Of a DNA stretch of 38,915 nucleotides, positions 18,589 through 28,709 are shown piece by piece. The stretch is taken from the NCBI GenBank assembly GCA_029219465.1, contig JAQXTL010000021.1, forward strand, positions 1 to 38,915, written 5' to 3'. Source of the DNA: Methanobacteriaceae archaeon (GTDB lineage Archaea > Methanobacteriota > Methanobacteria > Methanobacteriales > Methanobacteriaceae). A program made the position numbers and the translations under genes. Each line of letters opens with the position of its first letter. Positions within the stretch are counted from its first letter, which is position 1. Under the pieces are notes generated by a model that saw only the letters and a program-made list of their open reading frames with translations, was not told where the DNA came from and did no database searches.

Positions 18589-20262
18589 ATGACATCATTA
18601 ATAGGAAACTTTGTTGAAAGAGTTGACTTTAACTCTTATGAAGATTTTAAGAAAAATTTCAAATTAACATATGAACCAGATTTCAACTTTGGTTTTGACG
18701 TAGTGGATAAATATGCAGAAATTGATCCAGACAAAGTCGCATTAATCTGGACCAATGACGAAGATGAAAACCACACATTCACATTCAAAGATATTAAAGA
18801 ATATTCCAACAAAACTGTTAATTTACTTAAAGGATTAGGCATTAAAAAAGGCGATAAAGTAATGCTTACCTTAAAAAACAGATTTGAATGGTGGTTCTGT
18901 ATGGTTGCACTCCACAAAATTGGTGCAATCGTTATTCCAGCAACACACATGTTAAAACTTCATGATATTGAATTTAGATTAAAACAAGCTGAAGTAAAAG
19001 CAGTAATCAGTGTTGAAGAAGATTCATTACTTCCTGACTTTGAAGAAGCTGAAAAAAGTATTGACTGGGACATAGAAAAACTTGTTATCGATACTGATAG
19101 AGATGGATGGATTAACTTCACAAAAGCTATTGAACAAGAAAGTCCAGTTTATGAAAGACCAACTGATGATGAAAATCCAATGGCTGATGAAACATTCTTA
19201 ATCTATTTCACATCAGGTACCAGTGGAAACCCTAAAATGGTTTCACATTCTCATACTTACTGTTTAGGACACATTCCAACTGCTAAATACTGGCATAATG
19301 TAGTAGAAGATGGAATTCACCACACTGCTGCAGATACAGGATGGGGAAAAGCAGTATGGGGTAACCTTTACGGACAATGGATTGCAGGAACAGCAGTATT
19401 TATCTACGACTATGTAAGATTTGACGGAATCAAATTACTCGAAAAAGTCATTGAAAATAAAGTAAATACTTTCTGTGCACCTCCAACAATTTACAGATTC
19501 TTAATTAAAGAAAATATTGAGGGATACGACTTTTCCAATTTAACTTATGTAACTACAGCAGGAGAACCACTCCCTCCAGAAGTATCTGAAAGATTCTATG
19601 AAATCTCTGGATTAAGAATTAAAGAAGGATTTGGACAAACTGAAACAACATTATCTATTGCAACCTTTGTTTGGTTAGATGCTAAAGTAGGTTGTCTTGG
19701 TAAACCTTCCCCACTTTATAACTTAAAATTATTAGATGAAGACAACAATGAAGTGGATATTGGTGAAAAAGGAGAACTTTGTTTCGATATTTCCAATGGT
19801 CCTACTCCAGGATTATTCACAGGATACTACAAAGACCCAGTAAAACAAGCTGAACAATGCCACGACGGTTACTACTACTGTGGAGATACCGCTTGGGTGG
19901 ATGAAGACGGATACGTTCACTTTGTTGGAAGAAACGATGACATCATCAAATCTTCAGGTTACCGTATTGGACCGTTCGAAGTAGAAAGTGCAGTTTTATC
20001 CCACGAAGCAGTATTACACTGTGCAATTACTGCTTATCCTGATGAAGTAAGAGGTCAAATCGTAAAAGCAAGTATTGTTTTACAACCTGGCTTTGAACCA
20101 TCAGACAAACTTACCAAAGACATTCAAAATCACGTTAAAAACGTTACAGCTCCTTATAAATACCCAAGAATGGTTGAATATGTAGATTATATTCCAGAAA
20201 CCATCAGTGGTAAAACCAGAAGAGTTGAAATCAGACAAAAAGATCAACAAAAAGCTAACTAG
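18589..20262 (+). CDS. AMP-forming acyl-CoA synthetase
   Basis: A 557-aa cytoplasmic ligase that turns a carboxylic acid, ATP and CoA into acyl-CoA, AMP and PPi. The AMP-binding P-loop reads YFTSGTSGNPKMVSHSH near residue 205, the adenylate motif GFGQTE lies near residue 347, and the C-terminal acylation lysine sits in ISGKTRR. It resembles medium-chain/MACS-type synthetases. Directly downstream is VorCBA, which acts on branched acyl-CoAs, so isobutyrate, 2-methylbutyrate or isovalerate are the likely substrates (inference). GAGGTAAT precedes the ATG. Confidence 0.9.
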   Translation: MTSLIGNFVERVDFNSYEDFKKNFKLTYEPDFNFGFDVVDKYAEIDPDKVALIWTNDEDENHTFTFKDIKEYSNKTVNLLKGLGIKKGDKVMLTLKNRFEWWFCMVALHKIGAIVIPATHMLKLHDIEFRLKQAEVKAVISVEEDSLLPDFEEAEKSIDWDIEKLVIDTDRDGWINFTKAIEQESPVYERPTDDENPMADETFLIYFTSGTSGNPKMVSHSHTYCLGHIPTAKYWHNVVEDGIHHTAADTGWGKAVWGNLYGQWIAGTAVFIYDYVRFDGIKLLEKVIENKVNTFCAPPTIYRFLIKENIEGYDFSNLTYVTTAGEPLPPEVSERFYEISGLRIKEGFGQTETTLSIATFVWLDAKVGCLGKPSPLYNLKLLDEDNNEVDIGEKGELCFDISNGPTPGLFTGYYKDPVKQAEQCHDGYYYCGDTAWVDEDGYVHFVGRNDDIIKSSGYRIGPFEVESAVLSHEAVLHCAITAYPDEVRGQIVKASIVLQPGFEPSDKLTKDIQNHVKNVTAPYKYPRMVEYVDYIPETISGKTRRVEIRQKDQQKAN

Positions 20263-20271
20263 ATGATTATA

Positions 20272-20559
20272 ATGATTGAAGAGGAGATATCTTACCCAGT
20301 TATTAATAAAGAAATATGCAAAGGCTGTATGAGATGTATAGTCGGATGTCCTCAAAATGCAATATTACTTAGTGAAGAAATGAATAACGCAGGATATCAA
20401 TTTGCTTATTATAGTGGTAATGGCTGTACCGGATGTAAAGACTGTTACTTTACCTGTCCGGAGCCATTAGGATTAGAAGTACATCAAATAAAAAACATTG
20501 CTAACGATTCCATTGCAAAAATGATTAAAGCAAAAGTAGCGGGCAAAGGGGGAAATTAG
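20272..20559 (+). CDS. vorC: 2-oxoisovalerate ferredoxin oxidoreductase, ferredoxin subunit
   Basis: A 95-aa two-cluster ferredoxin. The first motif is CKGCMRCIVGCP and the second CTGCKDCYFTCP, giving two [4Fe-4S] clusters. It is the delta subunit that passes electrons between the TPP enzyme and ferredoxin. The frame also has an ATG at 20263 directly after the acyl-CoA synthetase stop. Spacing to GATGAT favours 20272, weakly. It is encoded directly before vorB. Confidence 0.88.
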   Translation: MIEEEISYPVINKEICKGCMRCIVGCPQNAILLSEEMNNAGYQFAYYSGNGCTGCKDCYFTCPEPLGLEVHQIKNIANDSIAKMIKAKVAGKGGN

Positions 20560-21675
20560 ATGAGCAATCAAATGGTAAAAGGAAATACAGCAGTTATTGT
20601 CGGCGCAATGTATGCTGGATGTGACTGTTTCTTTGGATACCCAATCACACCTGCAAGTGAAATCTTGCACGAAGCATCCAAATACTTCCCGATGGTTGGA
20701 AGAAACTTTGTACAGGCTGAAAGTGAAGAAGCATCAATCAACATGGTCTACGGTGCATCAGGAACAGGCCACAGAGTAATGACCGCTTCATCAGGACCTG
20801 GTGTGAGCTTAATGCAAGAAGGATTCACCTATCTCGCTGGTGCAGAACTTCCTGCAGTTATCGTGGATATTATGAGAGCAGGACCTGGACTTGGAAACAT
20901 CGGACCTGAACAAGGAGACTACAACCAGATAGTTAAAGGTGGAGGACACGGAAACTACAAAAACATCGTACTTGCTCCAAACAGTGTTCAGGAAATGTGT
21001 GACTTGACCATGAAAGCATTCGAGCTTGCTGACAAATGGAGAAATCCTGTTGTTGTTTTAGCTGACGGTACATTAGGTCAAATGGCAGAACCATTGGAAT
21101 TCCCAACTGAAGCTATCAAACCTGAAAATGATGAATCCTGGTCAGTTAGAGGAAACAAAAACACTATGGACAACCTCATTACTTCAATCTTCAATGATTT
21201 CGATGAATTGGAAGACTTCAACTACAAGCTTCAGGAAAAATACGCAAAAATCGAAGCTGAAGAAGTAATCGTTGACGAATACCAAGTTGAAGATGCAGAC
21301 ATCGTTTTGGTTTCATACGGAATAAGCAGCAGAATCGCAAGATCTGCAGTGGATAAAAGCCGTGAAAACGGAATTAAAGTTGGACTCTTAAGACCAATCA
21401 CTTTATCCCCATTCCCAACTGAAAGAATCAAAGAGTTATCTGACAAAGGCGTTGAATTCATTTCCGTTGAAATGAGTAACGGTCAAATGCTTGCAGATGT
21501 ACAGTATGCTGCTCTTAGAAGAGAAGGAACCCATCTTGTAAACAGAATGGGTGGAAACTTAATTGAATTGAAACAAATTCTTGCTAAAGTTTATGAAATT
21601 GCTGGCTTTGAAGACCATGACTTAGACTTATCCAAAAGAACTTCAGAAAAAGCTAGTCCAAATATAATTGACTAA
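20560..21675 (+). CDS. vorB: 2-oxoisovalerate ferredoxin oxidoreductase, alpha-type subunit
   Basis: A 371-aa subunit of a 2-oxoacid:ferredoxin oxidoreductase, with the alpha-type start [30 protein letters not shown], and a [15 protein letters not shown] loop near residue 80. A second domain begins near residue 235. Gene order (ferredoxin, alpha, beta-gamma fusion) and subunit sizes match VorC-VorB-VorA of Methanothermobacter rather than four-gene KOR or POR. VOR interconverts branched 2-oxoacids with acyl-CoA plus CO2. In methanogens it can run in the carboxylating direction. GGGGG lies before the ATG. Confidence 0.85.
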   Translation: MSNQMVKGNTAVIVGAMYAGCDCFFGYPITPASEILHEASKYFPMVGRNFVQAESEEASINMVYGASGTGHRVMTASSGPGVSLMQEGFTYLAGAELPAVIVDIMRAGPGLGNIGPEQGDYNQIVKGGGHGNYKNIVLAPNSVQEMCDLTMKAFELADKWRNPVVVLADGTLGQMAEPLEFPTEAIKPENDESWSVRGNKNTMDNLITSIFNDFDELEDFNYKLQEKYAKIEAEEVIVDEYQVEDADIVLVSYGISSRIARSAVDKSRENGIKVGLLRPITLSPFPTERIKELSDKGVEFISVEMSNGQMLADVQYAALRREGTHLVNRMGGNLIELKQILAKVYEIAGFEDHDLDLSKRTSEKASPNIID

Positions 21676-21688
21676 AGGATGTGGAAAA

Positions 21689-23134
21689 ATGAGTGAACAA
21701 GAAATTGGTAAAGATTATGAATTAAAAGTACGTAGAAATCCACAATCCCTTTTAGAAGAATATCCAAGAAAAGGAAACAATATCCAGTCAACTCACTACT
21801 GTGCTGGTTGTGGACACGGAATTATACATAAATTAATTGCAGAATGTATGGATGAACTCGGAATCCAGGAAAGATGTGTAATGATTTCCCCTGTAGGATG
21901 TTCCGTATACGCATACTTCTACTTCAACTGCGGAAACTTCCAGACCGCTCACGGAAGAGCACCTGCAGTAGCAACTGGTATTTCAAGAGCTGAAGATGAT
22001 GCAATCGTTATGAGCTACCAAGGAGACGGTGATTTAGCATCCATCGGTTTAAACGAAACATTACAGGCTGCTAACAGAGGAGAAAAAATGACCGTATTCT
22101 TCGTGAACAACACAGTTTACGGAATGACCGGTGGTCAAATGGCTCCAACCACTTTAATTGGTGAAAAAACAGTTACATGTCAAACAGGAAGAGATCCTAA
22201 CTATGCAGGACACCCTACTCACATGTGCGAATTGATTAATACTTTAAAAGCACCTGTTTTCATTGAAAGGGTTTCCCTTGCAAATCCACTTAAAATCAGA
22301 CTTGCTAAATTTGCAATCAAACAGGCATTGACCATACAGAAAGAAGGAAAAGGATATTCATTTGTTGAAATCTTATCCCCTTGTCCTACCAACTTAAAAC
22401 AGGACGTTAAAGGAGCTCAAAAGTTCATCGAAGAACAAATGGAAAAAGAGTTCCCTGTTAAAAACTTCAGAAACGACATGTACAGAAGAGAACCTGTACA
22501 AAGACCTGTAAGTGACTTTTCCACTGAAACATTGGATAAAGTGTTCAATGTTAACAGAGAAGGTGAATCAGGTTACGTTGATGATGCAAGCATCACTCCA
22601 ACCAGTATTAAAGTATCCGGTTTCGGTGGTCAAGGAGTATTAAGTGCAGGACTTACCATTGCACACGCTGCTTGTGATGAAGGAAAACACGTTTCATGGT
22701 ATCCAAGTTACGGACCTGAACAAAGAGGAGGAAAATCCAACTGTTCAGTAGTTATTTCCAATGAAACTATAGGAACTCCTGTAGTTGATGAAATTGACAT
22801 TCTTATTGCTTTAAACAAACCTTCCCTCGAACAGTTTGCACCTGACGTTAAAGTTGGCGGAACTATTCTTTACGATTCCAAAATCGGAGAGTTTGAAACC
22901 GACAGAGACGTTAACGTGATTGCTATGCCATGTATGGACATTGCAGAAGAGCATGGAAATGCAAGAACTGCAAACACCGCATTGCTTGGTGCATTGACTG
23001 AACTTACTGATGCTTTAAAAGCAGAATCCTACGAAAACGCTATTCGTGACATGTTTGCATCCAAACCTAAAGTTATTGACGTAAACATTGATGTTTTAAA
23101 AGCAGGAGCAGAATGGTTGAAAAACAATTCATAG
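21689..23134 (+). CDS. vorA: 2-oxoisovalerate ferredoxin oxidoreductase, fused beta-gamma subunit
   Basis: A 481-aa fusion. Residues about 1-290 are the TPP-binding beta part: [15 protein letters not shown], then the [20 protein letters not shown] site and [11 protein letters not shown]. Residues about 300-481 are the gamma part, opening with [19 protein letters not shown] and containing [15 protein letters not shown]. The fusion is what Methanothermobacter VorA also shows. The frame opens at a TTG at 21668 inside vorB, but the ATG at 21689 after AAGGATG is better. It lies 9 bases before gatD. Confidence 0.87.
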   Translation: MSEQEIGKDYELKVRRNPQSLLEEYPRKGNNIQSTHYCAGCGHGIIHKLIAECMDELGIQERCVMISPVGCSVYAYFYFNCGNFQTAHGRAPAVATGISRAEDDAIVMSYQGDGDLASIGLNETLQAANRGEKMTVFFVNNTVYGMTGGQMAPTTLIGEKTVTCQTGRDPNYAGHPTHMCELINTLKAPVFIERVSLANPLKIRLAKFAIKQALTIQKEGKGYSFVEILSPCPTNLKQDVKGAQKFIEEQMEKEFPVKNFRNDMYRREPVQRPVSDFSTETLDKVFNVNREGESGYVDDASITPTSIKVSGFGGQGVLSAGLTIAHAACDEGKHVSWYPSYGPEQRGGKSNCSVVISNETIGTPVVDEIDILIALNKPSLEQFAPDVKVGGTILYDSKIGEFETDRDVNVIAMPCMDIAEEHGNARTANTALLGALTELTDALKAESYENAIRDMFASKPKVIDVNIDVLKAGAEWLKNNS

Positions 23135-23143
23135 TGTGATTTA

Positions 23144-24454
23144 ATGACTTACAAAGAAAATGCTGAGAAATTTATTGAAACCTATGGTTTAGGTATAGGA
23201 GATACCGTTAAAATCAACAAGGAAGATATCTCCTATACTGGTATCTTACTTGACAGACCAGAGGATGCTGATGATGGATATTTAGTTTTAAAATTATCCA
23301 GCGGATACAATATCGGAGTAGCTATCGAAAATACTACTGCAGAACTCGTTGAAAAAGGTGAAAAACCTAAAATAGGATTTGGAGAAAGTGAAATTCCAAA
23401 CGATCCTGATAAACAGAACATTTCAATCGTTTCAACCGGTGGTACAGTATCATCCGTTATCGACTACAGAACCGGAGCAGTTCACCCTGCTTTTACCGCT
23501 TCAGACCTTATAAAAGCTAATCCGGAATTATTGGACTATGCTAACTACAACGTTAAAGCTTTATATAATATATTAAGTGAAGACATGAAACCTGAATACT
23601 GGGTAAAAGCTGCTGAAGAAATAGCAAACGATATCTCAAACGGTACTGACGGTGTTGTAATTGCACACGGTACTGATACTATGCACTACACTGCAGCTGC
23701 ATTAAGCTTCATGCTTAAAACTCCAGTTCCTATTGTCATTACAGGTGCACAGAGAAGTTCCGACAGACCTTCAAGTGATGCGAACATCAACTTAATCGAT
23801 TCTGTAATCGCTGCTAAATCAGACATTGCAGAAGTATCCGTATGTATGCACGGAAGCTTAAATGACAAATACACTTACTTACATAAAGGAACCAAAGTAA
23901 GAAAAATGCACACTTCAAGAAGAGATACATTCAGAAGCATCAACGCTCAGCCAATAGCTAAAATTGAAAACAAAAAAGTCAACATTAATCCCGACTACAC
24001 TTATACCAAACGTGGTAAAAACGAGTTGGAATTGAATACTGCTATTGAATCAAAAGTAGGTTTCATCAAAAGTTTCCCAGGAATTTCTCCTGACTACATT
24101 GAATATCACATTGATAAAGGATACAAAGGACTTGTCATTGAAGGAACCGGTCTTGGACACGTTCCAAATGAACTCATCGATTCATTCAAAAGAGCAAGAG
24201 ATGAAAACATTCCAGTCATCATGACATCACAATGTCTCTACGGAAGAGTCAACATGAACGTTTACTCAACCGGACGTAACATCATCGATGCAGGCGTAAT
24301 TTCAGGTATCGACATGACTCCTGAAACCACCTACGTGAAATTATGCTGGGCATTAGGTCAAAGCGATGACTACAGTGAAGTAAAAGAGATCATGCACAAG
24401 AACATTGCAGGTGAATTCAGCAAAAAATCCTCCATTAAGGATTTCTTGAACTAG
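23144..24454 (+). CDS. gatD: Glu-tRNA(Gln) amidotransferase subunit D
   Basis: A 436-aa asparaginase-type subunit that frees ammonia from an amide donor for conversion of Glu-tRNA(Gln) to Gln-tRNA(Gln). This system is specific to archaea. The catalytic threonines lie in [18 protein letters not shown] and [14 protein letters not shown], with [14 protein letters not shown] following. The N-terminal ~85 residues form the small beta domain of GatD. The GTGAT motif and the short gap to vorA suggest cotranscription with the vor genes. Confidence 0.97.
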   Translation: MTYKENAEKFIETYGLGIGDTVKINKEDISYTGILLDRPEDADDGYLVLKLSSGYNIGVAIENTTAELVEKGEKPKIGFGESEIPNDPDKQNISIVSTGGTVSSVIDYRTGAVHPAFTASDLIKANPELLDYANYNVKALYNILSEDMKPEYWVKAAEEIANDISNGTDGVVIAHGTDTMHYTAAALSFMLKTPVPIVITGAQRSSDRPSSDANINLIDSVIAAKSDIAEVSVCMHGSLNDKYTYLHKGTKVRKMHTSRRDTFRSINAQPIAKIENKKVNINPDYTYTKRGKNELELNTAIESKVGFIKSFPGISPDYIEYHIDKGYKGLVIEGTGLGHVPNELIDSFKRARDENIPVIMTSQCLYGRVNMNVYSTGRNIIDAGVISGIDMTPETTYVKLCWALGQSDDYSEVKEIMHKNIAGEFSKKSSIKDFLN

Positions 24455-24465
24455 GGTGATTAAGT

Positions 24466-26331
24466 ATGGATTACGAAAAATTAGGATTAAAAATGGGACT
24501 TGAAATTCACCAACAATTGAACAGTGAACACAAATTATTCTGTCCTTGTAAAACAGAGCTTGTTGATGATGACTTTGATGAAATAGTTCAAAGGAAATTA
24601 AGACCAACCCAATCAGAGCTTGGAGAAATCGACAGAGCTGCACTTCAGGAATCTTTAAGAGGAATGAACTTCAAATACGAAAACTTCGCAAAACACACCT
24701 GTCTTGTTGAAAACGATGACGAGCCACCTCACAGCTTAAACGAGGAAGCACTTGACATCTGTATTACAATTGCATGCTTAATGAATATGCATGTTGTTGA
24801 CGAGTTCCATACAATGAGAAAACAGGTTATTGACGGAAGTAACACCGGTGGGTTCCAGAGAACCGGTATGGTTGCAACCGACGGATACCTTGAAACCCCA
24901 TACGGAAAAGTTGTAATCGAAAGTTTAGGTCTTGAAGAGGATGCTGCAAGAAGAATTGAAACCAAAGACGGTTTTACCGAGTTCAGATTGGACAGACTTG
25001 GAATACCTCTTGCTGAAGTAACCACTGACCCTTCAATGCACCACCCGGATCAGGTACGTGAAGTTGCATACATGCTCGGTCAAATCTTGAGAAGTACCAA
25101 CGTTAAAAGAGGACTCGGTACAATCAGACAGGACTTGAACATTTCCATTGCAGAAGGAGCACGTGTGGAAATCAAAGGTGTACAGGACTTGGACTTGATG
25201 GCTGAAATCGTAAACCGTGAAATCCAAAGACAGCTTGCTTTAATTGACATTAAAAAACAGCTTAAAGAAAGAAATGCTGAAGTATTGGATGAAATCCACG
25301 ATTTAGATGAACTCTTTGAAGATACTGAATCCAAAATCTTGAAATCAGCTGAAACCATCAAAGCAGTAGTTTTAAAAGGCTACGACGGATTGATTGGTGT
25401 TGAAGTACAGCCTGGAAGAAGATTCGGAACTGAAATTGCAAGCTATGCTAAAAAACGTGGAGTATCAGGTATTTTCCACTCCGATGAATTGCCTGCATAC
25501 GGAATCACACAGGAAGAAGTTGACAAAGTAGCTGATTACTTAAACATCGGCGAAGAAGACGCATTCATTATTGTAGCTCACGATGAAGACATTGCAGTTT
25601 CCGCTTTAGAGGAAGTAAAAAGAAGAGCAGCACTCGGTTTAGATGGAGTAGTTGAAGAAACCCGTAAGGCATTAGAAGACGGTAACACCGAATACATGAG
25701 ACCTCTTCCAACCGCTAACAGAATGTATCTTGAAACAGACATTCCATTATTCAAAATTACATCTGACAGAGTTGAACCCATTGCAAACAACTTACCTGAA
25801 CTTCCTGATGTAAAACAGGCAAGAATCATTGAAGAATACAGCTTAAGTGAAGACCTTGCTGCACAACTTGTCAGAAGACAGGAAGCAGACATGTTTGAAG
25901 CTATTTTGGCAGATGTTGATGTGGACTCAACTCCTGTAGCATCACTTCTTGCATATGACCTTCGTGAGATCAAAAGGGAAGGCCATGACATTAATGTTTT
26001 AACCTTAGACCATTTCAAAGGAATCTTTACTCTCCTAGCAGAAGGTAAAATTGCAAAAGACAGCGTACGTAAACTTGCCGTTGAAACCATAAAAGCACCT
26101 GAAAGCGAAGTAGCTGAAATTGCTGAGAAAAACAACTTGACCATGCTCAGCGAAGAGGACGTCGTTAAAATCATTTCAGAAATCGTTGCTAAAAACGAAG
26201 GAATGGTAAAAGAACGTCAAATGGGAGCTATGGGTCCTTTAATGGGTATATGTATGAAACAGCTCAAAGGAAAAGCAGACGGTGGTATGGTCAACAAGAC
26301 CGTACGTGAAGAAATTCAAAAATTAATTTAG
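24466..26331 (+). CDS. gatE: Glu-tRNA(Gln) amidotransferase subunit E
   Basis: A 621-aa partner of GatD. It phosphorylates the glutamyl end of mischarged tRNA-Gln and accepts ammonia. The GatB-like core opens with [23 protein letters not shown]. An inserted AspRS-like (GAD) domain occupies roughly residues 290-410. The C-terminal YqeY-like helical domain ends in [24 protein letters not shown]-type sequence near residues 598-621. Length is normal. GGGTGAT precedes the ATG. A clear hairpin terminator begins at the stop codon, so the operon ends here. Confidence 0.97.
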   Translation: MDYEKLGLKMGLEIHQQLNSEHKLFCPCKTELVDDDFDEIVQRKLRPTQSELGEIDRAALQESLRGMNFKYENFAKHTCLVENDDEPPHSLNEEALDICITIACLMNMHVVDEFHTMRKQVIDGSNTGGFQRTGMVATDGYLETPYGKVVIESLGLEEDAARRIETKDGFTEFRLDRLGIPLAEVTTDPSMHHPDQVREVAYMLGQILRSTNVKRGLGTIRQDLNISIAEGARVEIKGVQDLDLMAEIVNREIQRQLALIDIKKQLKERNAEVLDEIHDLDELFEDTESKILKSAETIKAVVLKGYDGLIGVEVQPGRRFGTEIASYAKKRGVSGIFHSDELPAYGITQEEVDKVADYLNIGEEDAFIIVAHDEDIAVSALEEVKRRAALGLDGVVEETRKALEDGNTEYMRPLPTANRMYLETDIPLFKITSDRVEPIANNLPELPDVKQARIIEEYSLSEDLAAQLVRRQEADMFEAILADVDVDSTPVASLLAYDLREIKREGHDINVLTLDHFKGIFTLLAEGKIAKDSVRKLAVETIKAPESEVAEIAEKNNLTMLSEEDVVKIISEIVAKNEGMVKERQMGAMGPLMGICMKQLKGKADGGMVNKTVREEIQKLI

Positions 26332-26362
26332 GATCAAAATCCTAAATTCATACTCTTTTTTT
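26327..26362 (+). terminator. terminator after gatE
   Basis: TTTAGGAT and ATCCTAAA form a perfect 8-bp stem with loop CAAA (26327-26346), and a T-run follows at 26356-26362. The stem includes the gatE stop codon. This ends the regulator-acs-vor-gat unit. Confidence 0.75.
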
Positions 26363-26404
26363 ATAATCACAACATTAATATGCAAAAAGACCGCATTTAA
26401 TGTT

Positions 26405-26842
26405 ATGACAACCGACAACCATCTAAACAGTTTTGCAGAACTTGACTGTGAAACTACTGAAAATCATTCAAAGACTGCTGAAGAACTCTTAAATGTTGAA
26501 AATTTGGATTTTGACAATACAAGGTATCTGGCAGAGATACTGTTTAAGCTTAAAAGGTACGATGAATCCATCAAGCAGCTTAAAAGGGCATTATCATTAA
26601 GTCATGATGATGAACTATTAACATTGATTGGAATCACTTATTTTAAAATGGGAGAATATGAAACTGCAATCAGCATAGATTCCAGAAATCTCAACTTTTA
26701 TCTAGAATACATATCTCTGCTTATGATAGACGGGGAAGTTGAAAAAGCAAAGAAAATGTACAACCGGACGCTATTATATTTCCCGCTTTTTGATAAAAGC
26801 TTTGATGAAATTGAAGCCACATACCAAAATATGATTATTTAA
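26405..26842 (+). CDS. TPR-repeat protein
   Basis: A soluble protein of 145 aa. Residues about 48-130 hold degenerate tetratricopeptide repeats (YLAEILFKLKRYDESIKQLK, then LIGITYFKMGEYETAISI). Two to three repeats are likely, used for protein contacts. The first 40 residues are acidic and probably flexible. No clear ribosome binding site precedes the ATG. Function and partner are unknown. It lies alone between the gatE terminator and a broken gene. Confidence 0.75.
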   Translation: MTTDNHLNSFAELDCETTENHSKTAEELLNVENLDFDNTRYLAEILFKLKRYDESIKQLKRALSLSHDDELLTLIGITYFKMGEYETAISIDSRNLNFYLEYISLLMIDGEVEKAKKMYNRTLLYFPLFDKSFDEIEATYQNMII

Positions 26843-26913
26843 TCCAGACACATATAGAAATAGTGATATACAAGCAAACCTAAAATTAAGGTTAACTATA
26901 AGAAGATGATATT

Positions 26914-27206
26914 ATGATCAGCAACAAAGAAAAAGATAAAATCAAAGAAGAAATTTTGAGAAAATAAACTCAGTTTTAGAAAAAAACGGCGAATCATTCA
27001 GACTTGACCAGGTAAATGTTCTAAAAAGAAGTGAAAGTGTCAAGTTTATGGGAAACTACAGGGTTTATGACAGAAGAAACTATGATTCCGTTTCAAGGGA
27101 AATTAATTCCTTTTTAAAGAAATACGGAAAAGTTGAAATAAAATCCAAAAAAATCAGAGACAACGGAATGAAATTTACAACTGTAAGCTTCAATTTTGAG
27201 TTGTAA
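26914..27206 (+). pseudogene. small gene broken by a one-base frameshift
   Basis: An ATG with GATGAT upstream starts MISNKEKDKIKEEIL and stops after 17 codons. A second frame is open from 26955 without a start: FEKINSVLEKNGESF and on to FTTVSFNFEL, 83 codons. Joining the frames by adding one T to the TTTT run at 26954-26957 gives a smooth ~98-aa protein, MISNKEKDKIKEEIFEKINS and onward. So one base is missing, either in nature or through a sequencing error. The joined protein is small, charged, and not recognised. Confidence 0.7.
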
Positions 27207-27251
27207 ACTGATTTTAATTAAAAAATTCTTTTTTTTATAATTTTAAATATC

Positions 27252-27776
27252 ATGAATATATTTTTAACAGGAAATGTGCAAGTTGGAAAAAGTACTATCC
27301 TGAACAGGTTTATTTCCAATCATTCGGATTTGAAGATTGGCGGTTTCAAGACCTTGACTAATTTTGATGAAAACCTTGGTATTTATAGAGGAGTATATAT
27401 AGTGCCAGCCACTAAATTTGAAGTTGATTATAGTAAACATAGTCACGTTGGAACTAGGACTCATAAAAGAGATGCTTATCCTGAAAACTTTGATTTAAGA
27501 GGGGTCGAGATACTAAATTCACCTGGAGATTATGATCTCATACTGATGGATGAAATCGGATTTATGGAAACACGTGCCCTGAAGTTCAACAGACGTGTTT
27601 TGGAAATTCCTGACAGTGCCGTGCCCGTGATTGGAGTTGTAAAACCAATGATGAAAGGACTTCCATTGGATGTGAAAAATCATCCGGATACAACAGTTCT
27701 TGAAGTGACTGTGGAAAACAGGGAATATGTTTATCTTGAATTTTGTGAACTTATGGAGAATGAAGTTTTAGGTTGA
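27252..27776 (+). CDS. P-loop nucleoside-triphosphatase, THEP1-like
   Basis: A 174-aa soluble NTPase. The Walker A loop reads GNVQVGKST (residues 7-15) and the Walker B region DLILMDEIGFME near residue 97. Size and order match the archaeal NTPase_1/THEP1 family, which hydrolyses nucleoside triphosphates or acts as a nucleotide kinase. The true cellular role of the family is not settled. No good ribosome binding site is seen. A TATA-like TTTTTTATAATTTTAAA lies just upstream, so it may be leaderless. Confidence 0.85.
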   Translation: MNIFLTGNVQVGKSTILNRFISNHSDLKIGGFKTLTNFDENLGIYRGVYIVPATKFEVDYSKHSHVGTRTHKRDAYPENFDLRGVEILNSPGDYDLILMDEIGFMETRALKFNRRVLEIPDSAVPVIGVVKPMMKGLPLDVKNHPDTTVLEVTVENREYVYLEFCELMENEVLG

Positions 27777-27889
27777 CCTAAAAAAATGCATACCTATATA
27801 TACTATGATGACCAACTATGTAATAGAGATGAAATTTATGGACACCTAAAAATATTCTCTTATATTATTAGACAACTAATAATAAATCT

Positions 27890-28047
27890 CCATATTATAA
27901 AAGTTCGTGTTGAATTAGATTTTCACACAATTTCTCTAATTCGATGCAAGTCGTTGGAAAATTAAAAAAATCTGCCACATAATAATTTTCCTTAAAAAAA
28001 CACGAGGTGTTTGATTCGTCGGTCCAACACCTATTATCTCTCTTTTT
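27890..28047 (+). ncRNA. candidate structured RNA with three hairpins
   Basis: The 321-base gap 27777-28097 has no ORF but has strong structure. Hairpin 1 is a 13-bp stem with three G-U pairs (27907-27919 with 27935-27947). Hairpin 2 is a perfect 9-bp stem GGAAAATTA/TAATTTTCC (27956-27964 with 27983-27991). Hairpin 3 is AGGTGTT/AACACCT extended by GATT/GGTC around a CGTC tetraloop, with one mismatch (28005-28032). A T-run follows at 28043-28047. A TATA-like TATATTAT at 27861-27868 would start an RNA near 27890. No known family (SRP, RNase P, box C/D) fits. The strand is inferred from the T-run. Confidence 0.5.
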
Positions 28048-28097
28048 AAAAATATTTTTAATTTTTATCAACTATTTTAAATACAATCAAATTAAAT

Positions 28098-28658
28098 TTG
28101 AGTTTAGAATGGAATGATGTTGTTCTTAAGGATGTTTTATCAGAGAAAGGATATATTAGAGGGCCTTTTGGTTCCGCATTAAAAAGAACTGAAATGAAAT
28201 CTGAAGGAATTCCAGTTTATGAACAGCAAAATGCAATATATGATAATCGAATTTTTAGATATTTTATTGATGAAGAAAAATACCAATCATTAAAACGATT
28301 TACAACTTATCCTGATGATTTGATAATTAGCTGTTCTGGTACTGTTGGTAAAGTTTCAATAATCAAAGATGATGATCCAAAAGGAATTATAAGTCAAGCT
28401 TTATTGACTTTAAGAGTTAATAAAGATTTAATTCTTCCAGAATTTTTAAAGTACTTTTTCTGTTCATATGAAGGGTATAATTCATTAGTATCCCGTTCTA
28501 CTGGCTCTGTCCAAGTTAATATATCAAAAAGAGCAGTCATCGAAGAAATTCCTTTAAAACTACCTCCATTGGATATACAACAAAAAATAGTTTATTACTT
28601 GAGTTTAATTGATAAAAAAATCGAAACAAATGAGGAAATAAATAAAAATTTTAAATGA
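28098..28658 (+). CDS. orphan half HsdS, type I restriction specificity-like
   Basis: A 186-aa protein with one target-recognition domain (GPFGSALKRTEMKSEGIPVY, then YPDDLIISCSGTVGKVSII) and the start of a conserved helical spacer (LPPLDIQQKIVYYLSLIDKKIETNEEINKN). Normal HsdS is about 400 aa with two of each and continues past the point where this stops. No hsdM or hsdR is nearby. The start is a TTG with no ribosome binding site, so it may be a decayed remnant, a spare cassette for recombination, or a subunit acting in trans. Sequence cannot decide. Confidence 0.75.
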   Translation: MSLEWNDVVLKDVLSEKGYIRGPFGSALKRTEMKSEGIPVYEQQNAIYDNRIFRYFIDEEKYQSLKRFTTYPDDLIISCSGTVGKVSIIKDDDPKGIISQALLTLRVNKDLILPEFLKYFFCSYEGYNSLVSRSTGSVQVNISKRAVIEEIPLKLPPLDIQQKIVYYLSLIDKKIETNEEINKNFK

Positions 28659-28709
28659 CTTATTATAGTTTAGGGTATTGATTAGATTTACAAATATTTG
28701 GAGAATATT

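Noticed and set aside
20272-23134. 2-oxoglutarate (KOR), pyruvate (POR) or indolepyruvate oxidoreductase
   Set aside because: The three-gene order with a beta-gamma fusion and a separate small ferredoxin fits VorC-VorB-VorA. KOR and POR in these archaea have separate beta and gamma genes, and IOR has only two subunits with a different layout.
27798-27845. Box C/D guide RNA, because ATGATGA resembles a C box
   Set aside because: No matching CTGA D box with correct spacing was found, and the motif lies in the promoter-like part before the hairpins.
27905-28035. CRISPR repeat or tRNA in the hairpin region
   Set aside because: The three stems differ in sequence, with no repeat-spacer periodicity, and no cloverleaf or T-arm could be drawn.
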